From Kibdelosporangium philippinense (lineage in GTDB: Bacteria > Actinomycetota > Actinomycetes > Mycobacteriales > Pseudonocardiaceae), in NCBI RefSeq assembly GCF_021390435.2, contig NZ_JAJVCN010000003.1, positions 1,493,501-1,557,500 of the forward strand: a stretch of DNA of 64,000 nucleotides, given 5' to 3'. Below the pieces are notes generated by a model that had not been told where the DNA came from, did no database searches, and saw only the letters and a program-made list of their open reading frames with translations. This document shows, in pieces, positions 1-7,713 of the stretch. Made by a program: the position numbers and the translations under genes. Positions within the stretch are counted from its first letter, which is position 1; every line of letters starts with the position of its first letter.

Positions 1-1
1 C

Positions 2-292
2 CGACCCGCGGACGGAGTACCGCTACTGGTCGTTGCCACTGGACCATTCGTCGGCGAAGGATTCGACTGCCCCGTCCTGGACACGCTCTTCCTCGCCGCA
101 CCGATCGCGTTCAAGGGACGCCTCGTCCAGTATGCGGGTCGGATCCTCCGCGCGCACCCCGGCAAGTCCACCGCCGAAGTCCACGACTACCACGACATCA
201 ACACCGGCGTCCTGGCTTCTTCACTGGCCAAACGCGCGCCCGGCTATGTCAGCCTCGGCTTCCCCGACCCGCGCCGAGCAGCAACACGTTGA
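2..292 (+). CDS. C-terminal end of a superfamily II DNA/RNA helicase (5' end outside window)
   Basis: The frame is open from the first bases and ends at TGA 290-292, leaving 96 C-terminal residues. It shows the helicase C-lobe signature: ATGPFVGEGFD, then LDTLFLAAPIAFKG, then LVQYAGRILR, which is motif VI with its arginines. This wording is typical of restriction/conflict-system helicases of the DEAD/DEAH type, including those of TOTE conflict systems, and such proteins usually end a few residues after a GYxxLGF stretch like the one here. Because only the tail is visible, the N-terminal partner domain (primase, nuclease or phospholipase) and so the exact system cannot be named. Helicase identity is well supported; a defence role is inference. 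Confidence 0.8.
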   Translation, partial: RPADGVPLLVVATGPFVGEGFDCPVLDTLFLAAPIAFKGRLVQYAGRILRAHPGKSTAEVHDYHDINTGVLASSLAKRAPGYVSLGFPDPRRAATR

Positions 293-459
293 GCAGGAGT
301 AGCCGTCGATGAGCAGGCACTTTGGGCTGCTCTTACCCGATCGACTGTGCGTCCCGCGCGCGCAGTAGTTCAGTCGTAGCGCGCTGGCGTTGCATGCCGC
401 ACTAGGCTACACTGAATCACATCGACCGATCATGATTCAGTCCATGAAGGGTGGCTGCG
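293..459. other. intergenic promoter region of the Xre operon
   Basis: This gap of about 170 bp between the helicase and the Xre gene has no convincing frame. It holds a candidate -10 (TACACT, 408-413) and the inverted repeat listed separately, so it most likely carries the promoter of the three-gene operon that follows. Confidence 0.5.
411..441. promoter_or_regulatory. perfect 9-bp inverted repeat, probable Xre operator
   Basis: ACTGAATCA (411-419) and TGATTCAGT (433-441) are perfect inverted arms 13 bp apart, lying between the candidate -10 and the start codon of the Xre gene. The position suits autorepression by that Xre protein. The pairing is seen; the binding partner is inferred. Confidence 0.55.
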
Positions 460-795
460 ATGACAATGGGTGCCGGTGTGCCTATTGAGCGTGCCCGCGT
501 TGCTTCGGGCCTCAGTCAGCGCGCCCTTGCGGACGCTGCTGGCATCTCGCAGCCCACCTTGTCGCGGATCATCTCCGGGGACAGAGCGGCGAAGATGCCT
601 GAGGTGGTCGCGATCGCGTGGGCAACTGGACATACGGTCGCCCAACTCACCGAAGCTGGGACGGTGGCCGACCGAGTGCAGTGCGCCGCCCGCGCCACCA
701 ACGACTCCGACATGGACCGCATGCGTGAAGCGCTGCTGCACTTCCTGGAACTGGACAACTACCTGGACGACCAGGCCATCCCCGCCACGGTCTGA
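460..795 (+). CDS. Xre-family helix-turn-helix regulator
   Basis: A protein of about 111 residues with an Xre-type HTH at residues 5-50 (ARVASGLSQRALADAAGISQ, followed by a recognition-helix segment PTLSRIISG). A GTG at 451 is in frame, but ATG 460 is better placed after AAGGGTGG (447-454). It is the first gene of a three-gene set with an ImmA-like protease and a PIN protein, ending 15 bp before the protease start. In Xre/ImmA pairs the protease commonly cleaves or inactivates the repressor. Here the 9-bp inverted repeat at 411-441 is the likely operator. The HTH call is firm; the antitoxin or repressor role is inferred from the neighbours. Confidence 0.85.
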   Translation: MTMGAGVPIERARVASGLSQRALADAAGISQPTLSRIISGDRAAKMPEVVAIAWATGHTVAQLTEAGTVADRVQCAARATNDSDMDRMREALLHFLELDNYLDDQAIPATV

Positions 796-810
796 TGTGG
801 ATAGATCATC

Positions 811-1677
811 TTGAGTGCTGAAACTGAAGGTCGTACTGCCGCCGCGCGGTTCCGTCAAGAGCACCACCTGGGCGTGCAGCCGTTGGGTGACCTTGTGGCA
901 ATCATCGAGCAGGCGACACGGATCGACGTGGCCGTACTCGATGTCGGCCCGGATGAACACGGCCTCACGATGCGAGACCCTGCGCGCGGCGCCGTGTTCA
1001 TCGGCGTCGCGCGCACCCCGAACCCGATGCGGCAACGCAGCACGCTTGCCCACGAACTTGGCCACGTGCTGTTCGAGGACTGGGCTGACAACGGTACGGG
1101 CAACTGGAGCGAACGCAGCCCCGCGGAGATTCGAGCCGACGCCTTCGCGCGGCACCTGCTCGTACCGGTCGAGGGCTTGCGTGAGTTCCTCGGAGATCGA
1201 GAGTCCGTGACCCAAGCCACCCTCTCTGCGGTCGTTCAGCGATTCTTGGTATCACCCCAGATTGCCGCCATCGCCCTGCACCAAGCCAATTACGTCGATG
1301 ACGGCACCAAGCAGGAGTGGATGGCGCTGACCGCGCCCCAAGTGGCGTCCCGGTTCGGGTGGAGCGATCAGTACCGCGCATTACAGGCCGACTCCAATCA
1401 GCGGAGGGCGCCGCAACAGTTGCTCGCCCGCGCGATCAGGGGCTACGCGGAGGCGGTGGTGCCTGCGCAAGCCATCGCCACCTTGCGCGGCATCACACTG
1501 GAGGCCGCCGAGGCGGACCTGCGTGAGGCAGGTGTCGTGCCCGCCGAGCAGGAGATCGCGTGGGCCGCTCCGACCGAACTACCCGACGTGCACGTAGATC
1601 TGGCGGTTCTGGAAGAGGATCTCAACGCGCCAGATGACAACGGCCAGGTTACGGCGGCAGAGAAAGATTCAGGATGA
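811..1677 (+). CDS. ImmA/IrrE-family zinc metallopeptidase
   Basis: A 288-residue protein with a TTG start; nearby ATG and GTG codons run into stops. The zinc-protease motif HELGH lies at residues 81-85 and is followed by a helix rich in acidic and Ala residues (ESPAEIRADAFARHLLVP region) that usually supplies the third metal ligand and is typical of ImmA/IrrE (COG2856). The C-terminal half (about residues 130-288) is less conserved and may sense or bind partners. The gene follows an Xre regulator and overlaps the PIN gene by ATGA, so all three are probably co-expressed. The family commonly relieves repression by cleaving an adjacent HTH protein; that target is inferred here. Confidence 0.85.
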   Translation: MSAETEGRTAAARFRQEHHLGVQPLGDLVAIIEQATRIDVAVLDVGPDEHGLTMRDPARGAVFIGVARTPNPMRQRSTLAHELGHVLFEDWADNGTGNWSERSPAEIRADAFARHLLVPVEGLREFLGDRESVTQATLSAVVQRFLVSPQIAAIALHQANYVDDGTKQEWMALTAPQVASRFGWSDQYRALQADSNQRRAPQQLLARAIRGYAEAVVPAQAIATLRGITLEAAEADLREAGVVPAEQEIAWAAPTELPDVHVDLAVLEEDLNAPDDNGQVTAAEKDSG

Positions 1678-2288
1678 GGCGCCGGCCGATCATCGACGCC
1701 GGCCCCGGCCTGAATTTTCTCTCGATCAACAAAGAGCGTCTCCTCATCGAGGTCCTGGGTCCGCTCAGTACCCCGGAGACTGTGCAAGACGAAGTGCTCC
1801 GCAAGGCCCGGCAGGATGGGCGCTTCCGCTCCGCGGCAGTGGTCTGGCAAAAGCTGACTCCCAAGTGGGTGCAGATACTCTCCGATGACCAGACACCCGA
1901 ACTTGCTGCGGTCGTCCACCGGATCACCCAGCTACCCATGGAAGAAAGGCTGAAACACCCGAAAGATCTGGGCGAGACAATGGTCATCGCGCACGCGGTC
2001 GTCGCCGCCGAATCTGGCGAGACAGTGACCGTGCTCATCGACGACGGGTCAGGAGCGCGGATCGCCACTGCGGAGATCAACCGACTCAGACGGCTCCGGG
2101 CCAGCGGTCAAGCTGTGGGGTCGATCTTGCTAGTGAGCACGCTGACCATTCTGGAGCGCGCGGCAGGCGGACTGCACATTCCAGACAAGGCCACGATGCG
2201 CAACATCTACGACCGGCTGCGCGGTCTCGATGACGGCCTACCGCCAATCCAGAACACCGACCTACTGTCAGCTGCTTGCTGGTCCTAG
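1674..2288 (+). CDS. PIN-domain-like protein, probable RNase toxin or effector
   Basis: A 204-residue protein starting at ATG 1674, overlapping the preceding stop. Acidic residues are placed as in PIN nucleases: D8 in IIDAGPGLNF, E40, E101 in a GETMVIAHA helix and D123/D124 in VLIDDGSGARIA. The C-terminal half ends with a long helix-rich segment. PIN enzymes cleave RNA with metal ions and are frequent toxins. Its overlap with the ImmA-like gene and position downstream of Xre suggest a regulated three-part module in which the Xre/ImmA pair controls the nuclease. This could be a housekeeping regulator instead; toxicity is not shown by sequence. Confidence 0.75.
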   Translation: MRRRPIIDAGPGLNFLSINKERLLIEVLGPLSTPETVQDEVLRKARQDGRFRSAAVVWQKLTPKWVQILSDDQTPELAAVVHRITQLPMEERLKHPKDLGETMVIAHAVVAAESGETVTVLIDDGSGARIATAEINRLRRLRASGQAVGSILLVSTLTILERAAGGLHIPDKATMRNIYDRLRGLDDGLPPIQNTDLLSAACWS

Positions 2289-2491
2289 ACCTGGGCGACC
2301 CTCGCCCTTGTCCGCTGAACCGGAAGCAGTCCACCCGCAGCGTCCTCTTCGCTGGAGAAGACATCCGGATGCTGCCGGATTATCCTCAGCGAGAGATCCA
2401 GATCAGCGTCAGCAGCTTTGCTGGCGAACAGCAAGATCCTCGTCCCCGTCCGCGTGACCAACGAACCGTCGCGACAGGGTGGTGACTTCTC
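2289..2491. other. uncertain 200-bp gap after the PIN gene
   Basis: Short plus-strand frames overlap here, but none has the codon bias of its neighbours or a recognisable family, and no strong hairpin was found. It may be a decayed 3' extension of the module. Confidence 0.3.
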
Positions 2492-2731
2492 ATGGCCAAA
2501 CCGAAGAAGCGGCAACACAAGCCCCGAACCCGCGTGTCGAAGATCCGGATTCACGGTGTGCGGCACGATCCGCCAGACGCGCACAAGATTGCCAAGGTCC
2601 TCGTTGAGATCGCAAGAAGCCTGGATGGCGACCTGGATCACGATCCAGGCGGCCCTACCAAAGTTCTAGTAAGCGACCCAACGTGCCGCGACCAAACCCC
2701 CGACACAGATGAACCCCCTGCGAGCGCCTGA
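2492..2731 (+). CDS. small basic hypothetical protein (79 aa)
   Basis: Starts at ATG 2492 with a purine-rich GGTGG upstream. The N-terminus is strongly basic (MAKPKKRQHKPRTRVSKIRI) and the tail acidic and proline-rich. There is no membrane segment or known domain; the charged N-terminus would suit nucleic-acid binding. The stop lies inside the strong hairpin at 2708-2763, so translation would end in the terminator stem. It follows the Xre/ImmA/PIN module but is separated by about 200 bp. Coding status is likely from codon bias and the ribosome site; function is unknown. Confidence 0.5.
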   Translation: MAKPKKRQHKPRTRVSKIRIHGVRHDPPDAHKIAKVLVEIARSLDGDLDHDPGGPTKVLVSDPTCRDQTPDTDEPPASA

Positions 2732-2763
2732 CCTGGGATTTCCAAGCGCTCAGGGGGTTCATC
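2708..2763. terminator. bidirectional hairpin terminator between small ORF and tRNA-Ala
   Basis: GATGAACCCCCTG (2708-2720) plus AGCGC (2723-2727) pair with GCGCT and CAGGGGGTTCATC (2746-2763), an 18-bp stem with a two-base bulge. It lies at the end of the plus-strand small gene and just downstream of the minus-strand tRNA-Ala, so it can stop both. Confidence 0.75.
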
Positions 2764-2777
2764 TTCAACTTCATGTG

Positions 2778-2850
2778 TGGAGCTGAGGGGAATCGAACCC
2801 CTGACCTTCTCGATGCGAACGAGACGCGCTACCAACTGCGCTACAGCCCC
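2778..2850 (-). tRNA. tRNA-Ala (anticodon CGC)
   Basis: On the minus strand the 73-nt sequence folds as a complete cloverleaf: acceptor GGGGCTG pairing with CAGCTCC, D-stem GCGC/GCGC, anticodon stem TCTCG/CGAGA with loop TTCGCAT (anticodon CGC), and T-arm AGGGG-TTCGATT-CCCCT. The discriminator base is A and CCA is not encoded. The anticodon reads the GCG alanine codon. Confidence 0.95.
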
Positions 2851-2890
2851 TTGGTGCACTCGTAGCTTATCAGGGCCCGTTGAGTGGTTT

Positions 2891-3778
2891 TCACTCCCCC
2901 ACCGCTCGGCGGTATCGGAGGCTGTCGAGGTCGTCGAGCTCGTCGAATGCTGGGTCTTCGTCGTCGATGTCGACCACGACCGCGTGGGGGTGGGTGATGC
3001 GCGGTTGGGTGGTTTTGGCGACTGGGGGTGTGACGGGTTCCCGGCGTTCGGCTGGTTCTTGCCTGCGGTCTTCGGCGTCTCGGTGGGTGTCCCGGTGGGC
3101 GTCGCTGTAGCTGTCTCGGTAGTCCTCTTCGTAGTCCGCTTCTGCTTCTGGTCGCGCGCGTCTGGTTTGAGCGATGCGGGCGGTTCTGCGTTGGCGGATT
3201 TCTTCTTCGATTCGGACTTGCCTTCGCAGGTAGGTGAGGTATCCCACGAGGGTGAGGTCTATGGCGCCGTGGCCCCACCACACTTGTGCGTACATCACTC
3301 CTGCGACGACTGCGCTGCCGACGGCGAGCAGCAGCATCGCTACGACGACGCGCTGCCGGAACGCGTATTTGGCGCGCGCTGTCAGCGCGGCGGCTTCTGG
3401 GTCGAATCCGCCGCGGCCCGGCCGGTATGGGCGCGACTGCGAGCGCTGGGCGACACTGTCCGTGGCCACGTGGTCACGATCGTCCGGTTCGTCCGCCGTG
3501 TCGAGGGCTTCGGGGTGTTCCGTAGCCGAATCCATATCGTCGGCGTCTTCGTCGTCGTAGTCGTCGTCGAAGTCGTGGCCGTGCGCGTGGCCGGTTTCGT
3601 CTTCGACGTCGTCGGTGTCGCGCAGGTCGATTTCTTCCGCGCCGCCTTTGCGCACAACGCGCGCGTTCAGGGCGGAGTCCGCGGTTCTGGCGATTTCCTG
3701 ACGCTTGCGCACGATCATCGGGACGAGGACGACCAGCCACGCCAGGACGAGCGCCACCACGATGAGTGAGCTCGGCAT
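2891..3778 (-). CDS. glpR: GlpR/SepX-type divisome membrane protein (receptor of Glp)
   Basis: A 295-residue protein with an N-terminal membrane segment (residues 4-22), a very acidic and histidine-rich linker (about 45-110), two close hydrophobic segments (about 147-166 and 174-186) and a charged C-terminal tail. This layout matches the actinobacterial family called GlpR in Corynebacterium and SepX in Streptomyces, which helps organise FtsZ-ring assembly. It is the last gene of the minus-strand set galU-glp-GNAT-glpR, and the Glp partner lies two genes upstream, as in corynebacteria. The role in septation and polar growth is known for the family; here it rests on architecture and gene order. 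Confidence 0.85.
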   Translation of the reverse strand: MPSSLIVVALVLAWLVVLVPMIVRKRQEIARTADSALNARVVRKGGAEEIDLRDTDDVEDETGHAHGHDFDDDYDDEDADDMDSATEHPEALDTADEPDDRDHVATDSVAQRSQSRPYRPGRGGFDPEAAALTARAKYAFRQRVVVAMLLLAVGSAVVAGVMYAQVWWGHGAIDLTLVGYLTYLRRQVRIEEEIRQRRTARIAQTRRARPEAEADYEEDYRDSYSDAHRDTHRDAEDRRQEPAERREPVTPPVAKTTQPRITHPHAVVVDIDDEDPAFDELDDLDSLRYRRAVGE

Positions 3779-3931
3779 GCCTCGTCACCTCCCCCGATCC
3801 GTTGCAATTGACCACGCTAGTCACAACAGTCACAGCAGTGACGGAGGCGCGCCGGGCACGATCTTGCGGCGCAAGGTCCTTTCAGGCGTTTTCGTGCAGC
3901 CCATCGCTCACGTGGGGCAGGAAAATTCCCC

Positions 3932-4591
3932 CTATCGGGGGATGGTGGCACGACCTTCGGCGAGCAGCCGGGTGACCAGTCCATCTGGCACGTCTTCGGC
4001 CGTGATCGCGTAGCAGAAATGGTCTCGCCAGTCGCCGGCCACGTCGAGGTACCGCTTGAACAGTCCCTCCTGACGGAAGCCGAGTTTCTCGAGCACGCGC
4101 AGACTCGCGGCGTTCTCCGGGCGCACGGTCGCCTCAATGCGGTGCAACCCGCCAACCATGAAGCAGTGGTCGACCACTTGTGCCACCGCCGCTGGCGCCA
4201 CGCCGCCGCCGATCACGTGTGACGCCACCCAATAACCGACCCACGCCGAGCAGAGTGAGCCACGGATCACGTTGCCGACCGTGACCTGACCAGCCAGTTG
4301 ATCGTCCACTGTGATCACGAACGGCAGAGTCATGCCACGGCGCGCCAAGGCCCGTAGCGACGACCACTGGCCTGGCCACGCCAGGGTGCCGTTGCGGTCT
4401 TCCCAGGTTCCTGGCGCCGATGGCTCCCAGCGTTCGAGGTGCTCGCGGTCGCGCAGGCGGATCTTGCTCCAGGCCGAGGCGTCGAACAGACGCGGGCCGC
4501 GGACCGCGACCACACCGGCCTTCACCTGGAGCGGCCCCAACTTGGCAGGCCAGCCGGGGTGCCGGCCCTGCGGGCTCGGCGCTTCCATCAC
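3932..4591 (-). CDS. RimJ-like GNAT-family N-acetyltransferase
   Basis: A protein of about 219 residues starting at GTG 4591 or ATG 4588, two bases after the glp stop. The GNAT fold is seen from VGYWVASHVIGGGVAP (acetyl-CoA region) and RPENAASLRVLEKLGFRQEG (motif B). The family transfers acetyl groups from acetyl-CoA to amino termini or small amines. RimJ-like genes sit between moeA1/glp and glpR in many actinobacteria, so the locus is conserved, but the substrate is unknown. A 150-bp gap separates it from glpR. Confidence 0.85.
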   Translation of the reverse strand: MMEAPSPQGRHPGWPAKLGPLQVKAGVVAVRGPRLFDASAWSKIRLRDREHLERWEPSAPGTWEDRNGTLAWPGQWSSLRALARRGMTLPFVITVDDQLAGQVTVGNVIRGSLCSAWVGYWVASHVIGGGVAPAAVAQVVDHCFMVGGLHRIEATVRPENAASLRVLEKLGFRQEGLFKRYLDVAGDWRDHFCYAITAEDVPDGLVTRLLAEGRATIPR

Positions 4592-4592
4592 G

Positions 4593-5816
4593 TCACCCGC
4601 GCTGCGCTAGGAAACTGACTTGGACCTCGTCGCCCACTGCCACATCGGTCGTGTCCTCGTCCACCAGGATCAGGCAGTTGGCCTCAGCGAGAGACGCAAG
4701 CAGATGCGCGCCGGACAGGCCGAGCGGCTGCACAAGGTACTGGCCGTTGCTCTCGTCCCGAAGCAGCTGGCCACGCAGGAACCCCTTGCGGCCCTTAGCC
4801 GACGCGATCGGCGACAGCAGCTTTGCCGACACGAGCCTGCGGCGCGGGTTGCGTTTGCCCTGCGCTGCCCTGATCAACGGCCGGACCAGAACCTCGAAGA
4901 CGACAAGCGCGCTCATCGGATTGCCCGGAAGGACGAACGTCGGCACCGCGTCCTGGCCCAGCCTGCCGAAGCCCTGTACGGAGCCTGGGTGCATGGCGAC
5001 ACGGGTCATGTCGATCTCGCCAAGGTCGGCCAGCGCCGCGCGAACCTCATCCCCTGTGGTTCCCCCGACGCCGCCTGCCAACACCACGATTTCGGACAGC
5101 AGCAGCCGGGACTCCACGACCTCGCGCACGCGGCGCTGGTCCGGGCTGACGATGCCAACCCTGGTGACCTCCGCGCCCGCGTCACGAGCCGCGGCGGCGA
5201 GCGCGTACGAGTTCACGTCGTAGACCTGGCCCTGGCTGGGTGCGCGGTCGATGTCCACGAGCTCGTCGCCGATCGAAACGATCGACACCCGCGGTCGTGG
5301 GTAAACGAGCACTTTGGCGCGGCCAACCGCCGCGAGAAGACCGACCTGGGCCGCGCCGATCGTCGCGCCACGGCGGACCGCGACGTCACCGGTCTGCACG
5401 TCCTCGCCAGTACGCCGGACGTACGCGGCGGACGGGACGGGTTGGTTGATGGTCACGCGCGCCGGGTGCTCATCGGTATAGCCGAGCGGGACGACCGCGT
5501 CGGCCAATGTGGGCAGTGGCGCGCCGGTGTCCACCCGGACTGCCTGGCCCGGCTGCAACCGGCGCGGCTGCCGTGATCCGGCCGGGATCTCACCGACGAC
5601 CGGGAGCACCACCGGCTCCCGGCCAGCCGATTGGACGTCGACGCTGCGCACCGCGTAGCCATCCACCGCCGCCTGGTCGAAGCCGGGCAGGGCGTGCTCG
5701 GCAACGACCTCTTCGGCACAGAGCAGACCCTGTGCTTCGGAGATCGCCACGCGCACGGGCGCTGGCCGCACCGCTGCGGCCAGCGCCCTGGCGAGCTGCT
5801 CGTCGACTGACCTCAT
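4593..5816 (-). CDS. glp: gephyrin-like molybdotransferase Glp (MoeA family)
   Basis: A MoeA/gephyrin-family protein of 407 residues. ATG 5816 gives the usual MRSVDEQLARAL start 17 bp after galU; upstream in-frame codons would overlap galU. Landmarks are FDQAAVDGYAVR, the MPT-binding-type segment SIGDELVD, GGVGGTTGDEVRAAL and VLPGNPMSALVVFEVLVRP. MoeA enzymes insert molybdate into adenylylated molybdopterin. In corynebacteria the Glp paralogue instead acts as an FtsZ-binding scaffold that docks on GlpR. The galU-glp-GNAT-glpR order favours the Glp role, and a dual function is possible. Confidence 0.9.
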   Translation of the reverse strand: MRSVDEQLARALAAAVRPAPVRVAISEAQGLLCAEEVVAEHALPGFDQAAVDGYAVRSVDVQSAGREPVVLPVVGEIPAGSRQPRRLQPGQAVRVDTGAPLPTLADAVVPLGYTDEHPARVTINQPVPSAAYVRRTGEDVQTGDVAVRRGATIGAAQVGLLAAVGRAKVLVYPRPRVSIVSIGDELVDIDRAPSQGQVYDVNSYALAAAARDAGAEVTRVGIVSPDQRRVREVVESRLLLSEIVVLAGGVGGTTGDEVRAALADLGEIDMTRVAMHPGSVQGFGRLGQDAVPTFVLPGNPMSALVVFEVLVRPLIRAAQGKRNPRRRLVSAKLLSPIASAKGRKGFLRGQLLRDESNGQYLVQPLGLSGAHLLASLAEANCLILVDEDTTDVAVGDEVQVSFLAQRG

Positions 5817-5833
5817 CCACCCGACCTTCGTGT

Positions 5834-6721
5834 CTAGTCCCTGATCCGATCGCGCAACCACGCAAGCAGACCGGGCCCATACTCAGGGTCATCGAGCGCG
5901 AAGTCCACGGCGGCACGCAGGAAACCACCAGGATTGCCCAGGTCGTGACGTCCGCCGCGGTGAACGACGATGTGCACGGGGTGTCCCTCGGAGATCAACA
6001 GGGCGATCGCGTCGGTCAGCTGGAGCTCACCACCGGCGCCAGGGGTGATCCGCTTCAAAGCGTCGAAAACTGCCCGGTCAAGCAGGTATCGGCCAGCTGC
6101 GGCGAAGGTCGACGGCGCCTCGTCGGCCGGTGGCTTCTCGACCATTCCGCGCACGATCTTGACGTCTTCGTCACCGGTTTCCTCGACATCGAACACGCCG
6201 TACGCCGAAATCTGCTCACGCGGGATGTCGAACGCGCAGAGGACGCTGCCGCCACGCTCGGCGCGGACGTCAGCCATCTTCTTGAGGACGCCGGTCGGCA
6301 GCACGAGGTCATCTGGCAGCAGCACGGCGACCGCGTCGTCATCGCCGTCGAGGTTGGGCTCGGCGCACGCCACCGCGTGCCCAAGGCCAAGCGCCTGCTC
6401 CTGGATCGCGGTCTCGACCTTCAGCAGGGCCGGCGCGCGGCGGACCTTCGCAAGCAGCTCGGTCTTGCCCCGGGCTTCGAGGGTCGCTTCGAGCTCCGGC
6501 TGCGGCTGGAAGTACTGGGCCACCGCGTCCTTGCCCGGTGATGTGACGATCACCAGCCGGGACGCGCCCGCGTCGGCCGCCTCGGCGGCGACGAACTCGA
6601 TACCCGGGGTATCGACCACCGGCAGCAGTTCCTTGGGCACGGCCTTGGTGGTGGGCAGGAAACGCGTGCCAAGCCCTGCGGCGGGCACGATTGCTGTCTT
6701 GAATGCGAGCGACGGGCTCAT
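5834..6721 (-). CDS. galU: UTP-glucose-1-phosphate uridylyltransferase
   Basis: A protein of about 295 residues. The N-terminus carries the nucleotidyltransferase signature VPAAGLGTRFLPTTKAVPKE, followed by VDTPGIEFVAAEA and the metal-binding region AEPNLDGDDDAVAVLLPDD. The enzyme makes UDP-glucose from UTP and glucose-1-phosphate for cell-wall and storage glycans. ATG 6721 is preferred to an in-frame start seven codons upstream because the protein then begins as its relatives do. It is divergent from the 5-formyl-THF cyclo-ligase, with only 24 bp between starts, so the promoters must overlap; it heads the glp-glpR set. Confidence 0.95.
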   Translation of the reverse strand: MSPSLAFKTAIVPAAGLGTRFLPTTKAVPKELLPVVDTPGIEFVAAEAADAGASRLVIVTSPGKDAVAQYFQPQPELEATLEARGKTELLAKVRRAPALLKVETAIQEQALGLGHAVACAEPNLDGDDDAVAVLLPDDLVLPTGVLKKMADVRAERGGSVLCAFDIPREQISAYGVFDVEETGDEDVKIVRGMVEKPPADEAPSTFAAAGRYLLDRAVFDALKRITPGAGGELQLTDAIALLISEGHPVHIVVHRGGRHDLGNPGGFLRAAVDFALDDPEYGPGLLAWLRDRIRD

Positions 6722-6745
6722 GGATTGTGAGCCTAACCTCAAGGC

Positions 6746-7324
6746 GTGACCGCTTCTTCCGCCACCAAGGACGAATTACGCAAACGCTTGCTGGCTGCCC
6801 GCCGGGAGGTTTCCGCTTCGGTGCATGCGGCCGAGGCCGAGGCGTTGTCACGTGCCGCGGTCGGCTTGGTTCACGCAGGCCAGACGGTGTGCGCCTATGT
6901 CCCGGTCGGGACCGAGCCGGGATCCCGCGCGATGCTGGACTCGTTGGTGGAGCTGGACGTCCAAGTGCTGCTGCCAGTCGTGACCGGACTGGCGCCACTG
7001 GACTGGGCTGTGTATGACGGCACGCTGCAGCCTGGGCCGCACAAGTTGCTGGAGCCCGCTGGCCCACGGCTCGGACCTGCGGCGATCGCCTCGGCCCAGG
7101 TGATCCTGGTGCCCGCGTTGGCTATGGACCGGACCGGCGTGCGGCTCGGACGTGGCGCTGGTCACTATGACCGGTCACTGGTATCGGCGACCCCGGGGAC
7201 AGCGTTGATAGGAGTGGTCCGAGACCAGGAGTTCTTGCCAGAACTGCCCGCTGACCGGCACGACGTCCGGATGACCGCGATCTTGACGCCGGGTCGCGGG
7301 GTGGTCGGGGCCGAAGAGTCTTAG
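6746..7324 (+). CDS. 5-formyltetrahydrofolate cyclo-ligase
   Basis: A 192-residue protein from GTG 6746. It shows the family's N-terminal K-x-x-L-R-x-R-x-x-L region (KDELRKRLLAARREVS) and the C-terminal ATP/substrate signature VPALAMDRTGVRLGRGAGHYDR. The enzyme uses ATP to convert 5-formyl-THF to methenyl-THF, returning a storage or inhibitory folate to the one-carbon pool. It is followed by the FmdB-like gene after 59 bp, the same pairing as Rv0992c and Rv0991c in M. tuberculosis, and is divergent from galU. Confidence 0.95.
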   Translation: MTASSATKDELRKRLLAARREVSASVHAAEAEALSRAAVGLVHAGQTVCAYVPVGTEPGSRAMLDSLVELDVQVLLPVVTGLAPLDWAVYDGTLQPGPHKLLEPAGPRLGPAAIASAQVILVPALAMDRTGVRLGRGAGHYDRSLVSATPGTALIGVVRDQEFLPELPADRHDVRMTAILTPGRGVVGAEES

Positions 7325-7383
7325 CACTCTCCGTGCTAGACTGCCAATTACGAGAAGTTGCGGTCTCATAAGGAGAGAAGTCC

Positions 7384-7668
7384 GTGCCGACCTACCAGTA
7401 CGCATGTACCGTGTGCGATCACCGGTTCGAGCAGGTGCAGGCCTTCACCGACCCTTCGCTGACCGTATGCCCCGAGTGCTCCGGAAAGTTGCGCAAGCTC
7501 TACGGTTCGGTCGGCGTGGTGTTCAAGGGTAGCGGCTTCTACCGCACCGACAGCCGCTCGAACAGCACGAACACCGGCGGCAGCAGCACCTCCGAGAAGA
7601 GCGCGGCGAAGTCCGAGAGCTCATCTTCGTCCTCGTCGAGCAGCACTCCGGCAGCCAAGGCTTCCTGA
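7384..7668 (+). CDS. FmdB-family zinc-ribbon protein, probable Ruc-type redox chaperone
   Basis: A 94-residue protein from GTG 7384, with a GGAGAG ribosome site. Two CxxC pairs (YACTVCDHRF and VCPECSGKLRK) form a zinc ribbon in residues 6-40. The following PTYQ/FKGSGFYRTD wording is the FmdB signature, and residues 55-94 are a serine-rich disordered tail. The M. tuberculosis gene at the equivalent place, Rv0991c (Ruc), is an oxidation-activated chaperone with four zinc-binding cysteines and a disordered end, which fits here. Chaperone activity is inferred by orthology. The strong GC hairpin at 7685-7711 ends the transcript. Confidence 0.85.
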   Translation: MPTYQYACTVCDHRFEQVQAFTDPSLTVCPECSGKLRKLYGSVGVVFKGSGFYRTDSRSNSTNTGGSSTSEKSAAKSESSSSSSSSSTPAAKAS

Positions 7669-7684
7669 GTCCCGATTTTTGCCG

Positions 7685-7711
7685 ATGCCCCGGGCCATGC
7701 GCCCGGGGCAT
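7685..7711 (+). terminator. GC-rich hairpin after the FmdB-like gene
   Basis: ATGCCCCGGGC and GCCCGGGGCAT pair around a short loop, 17 bp after the stop codon. The GC-rich stem without a long T-run is the usual actinobacterial terminator form. Confidence 0.7.
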
Positions 7712-7713
7712 TC

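Noticed and set aside
2276..2485. A short plus-strand frame after the PIN gene
   Set aside because: It starts inside the PIN gene, has no ribosome site and its composition is not protein-like.
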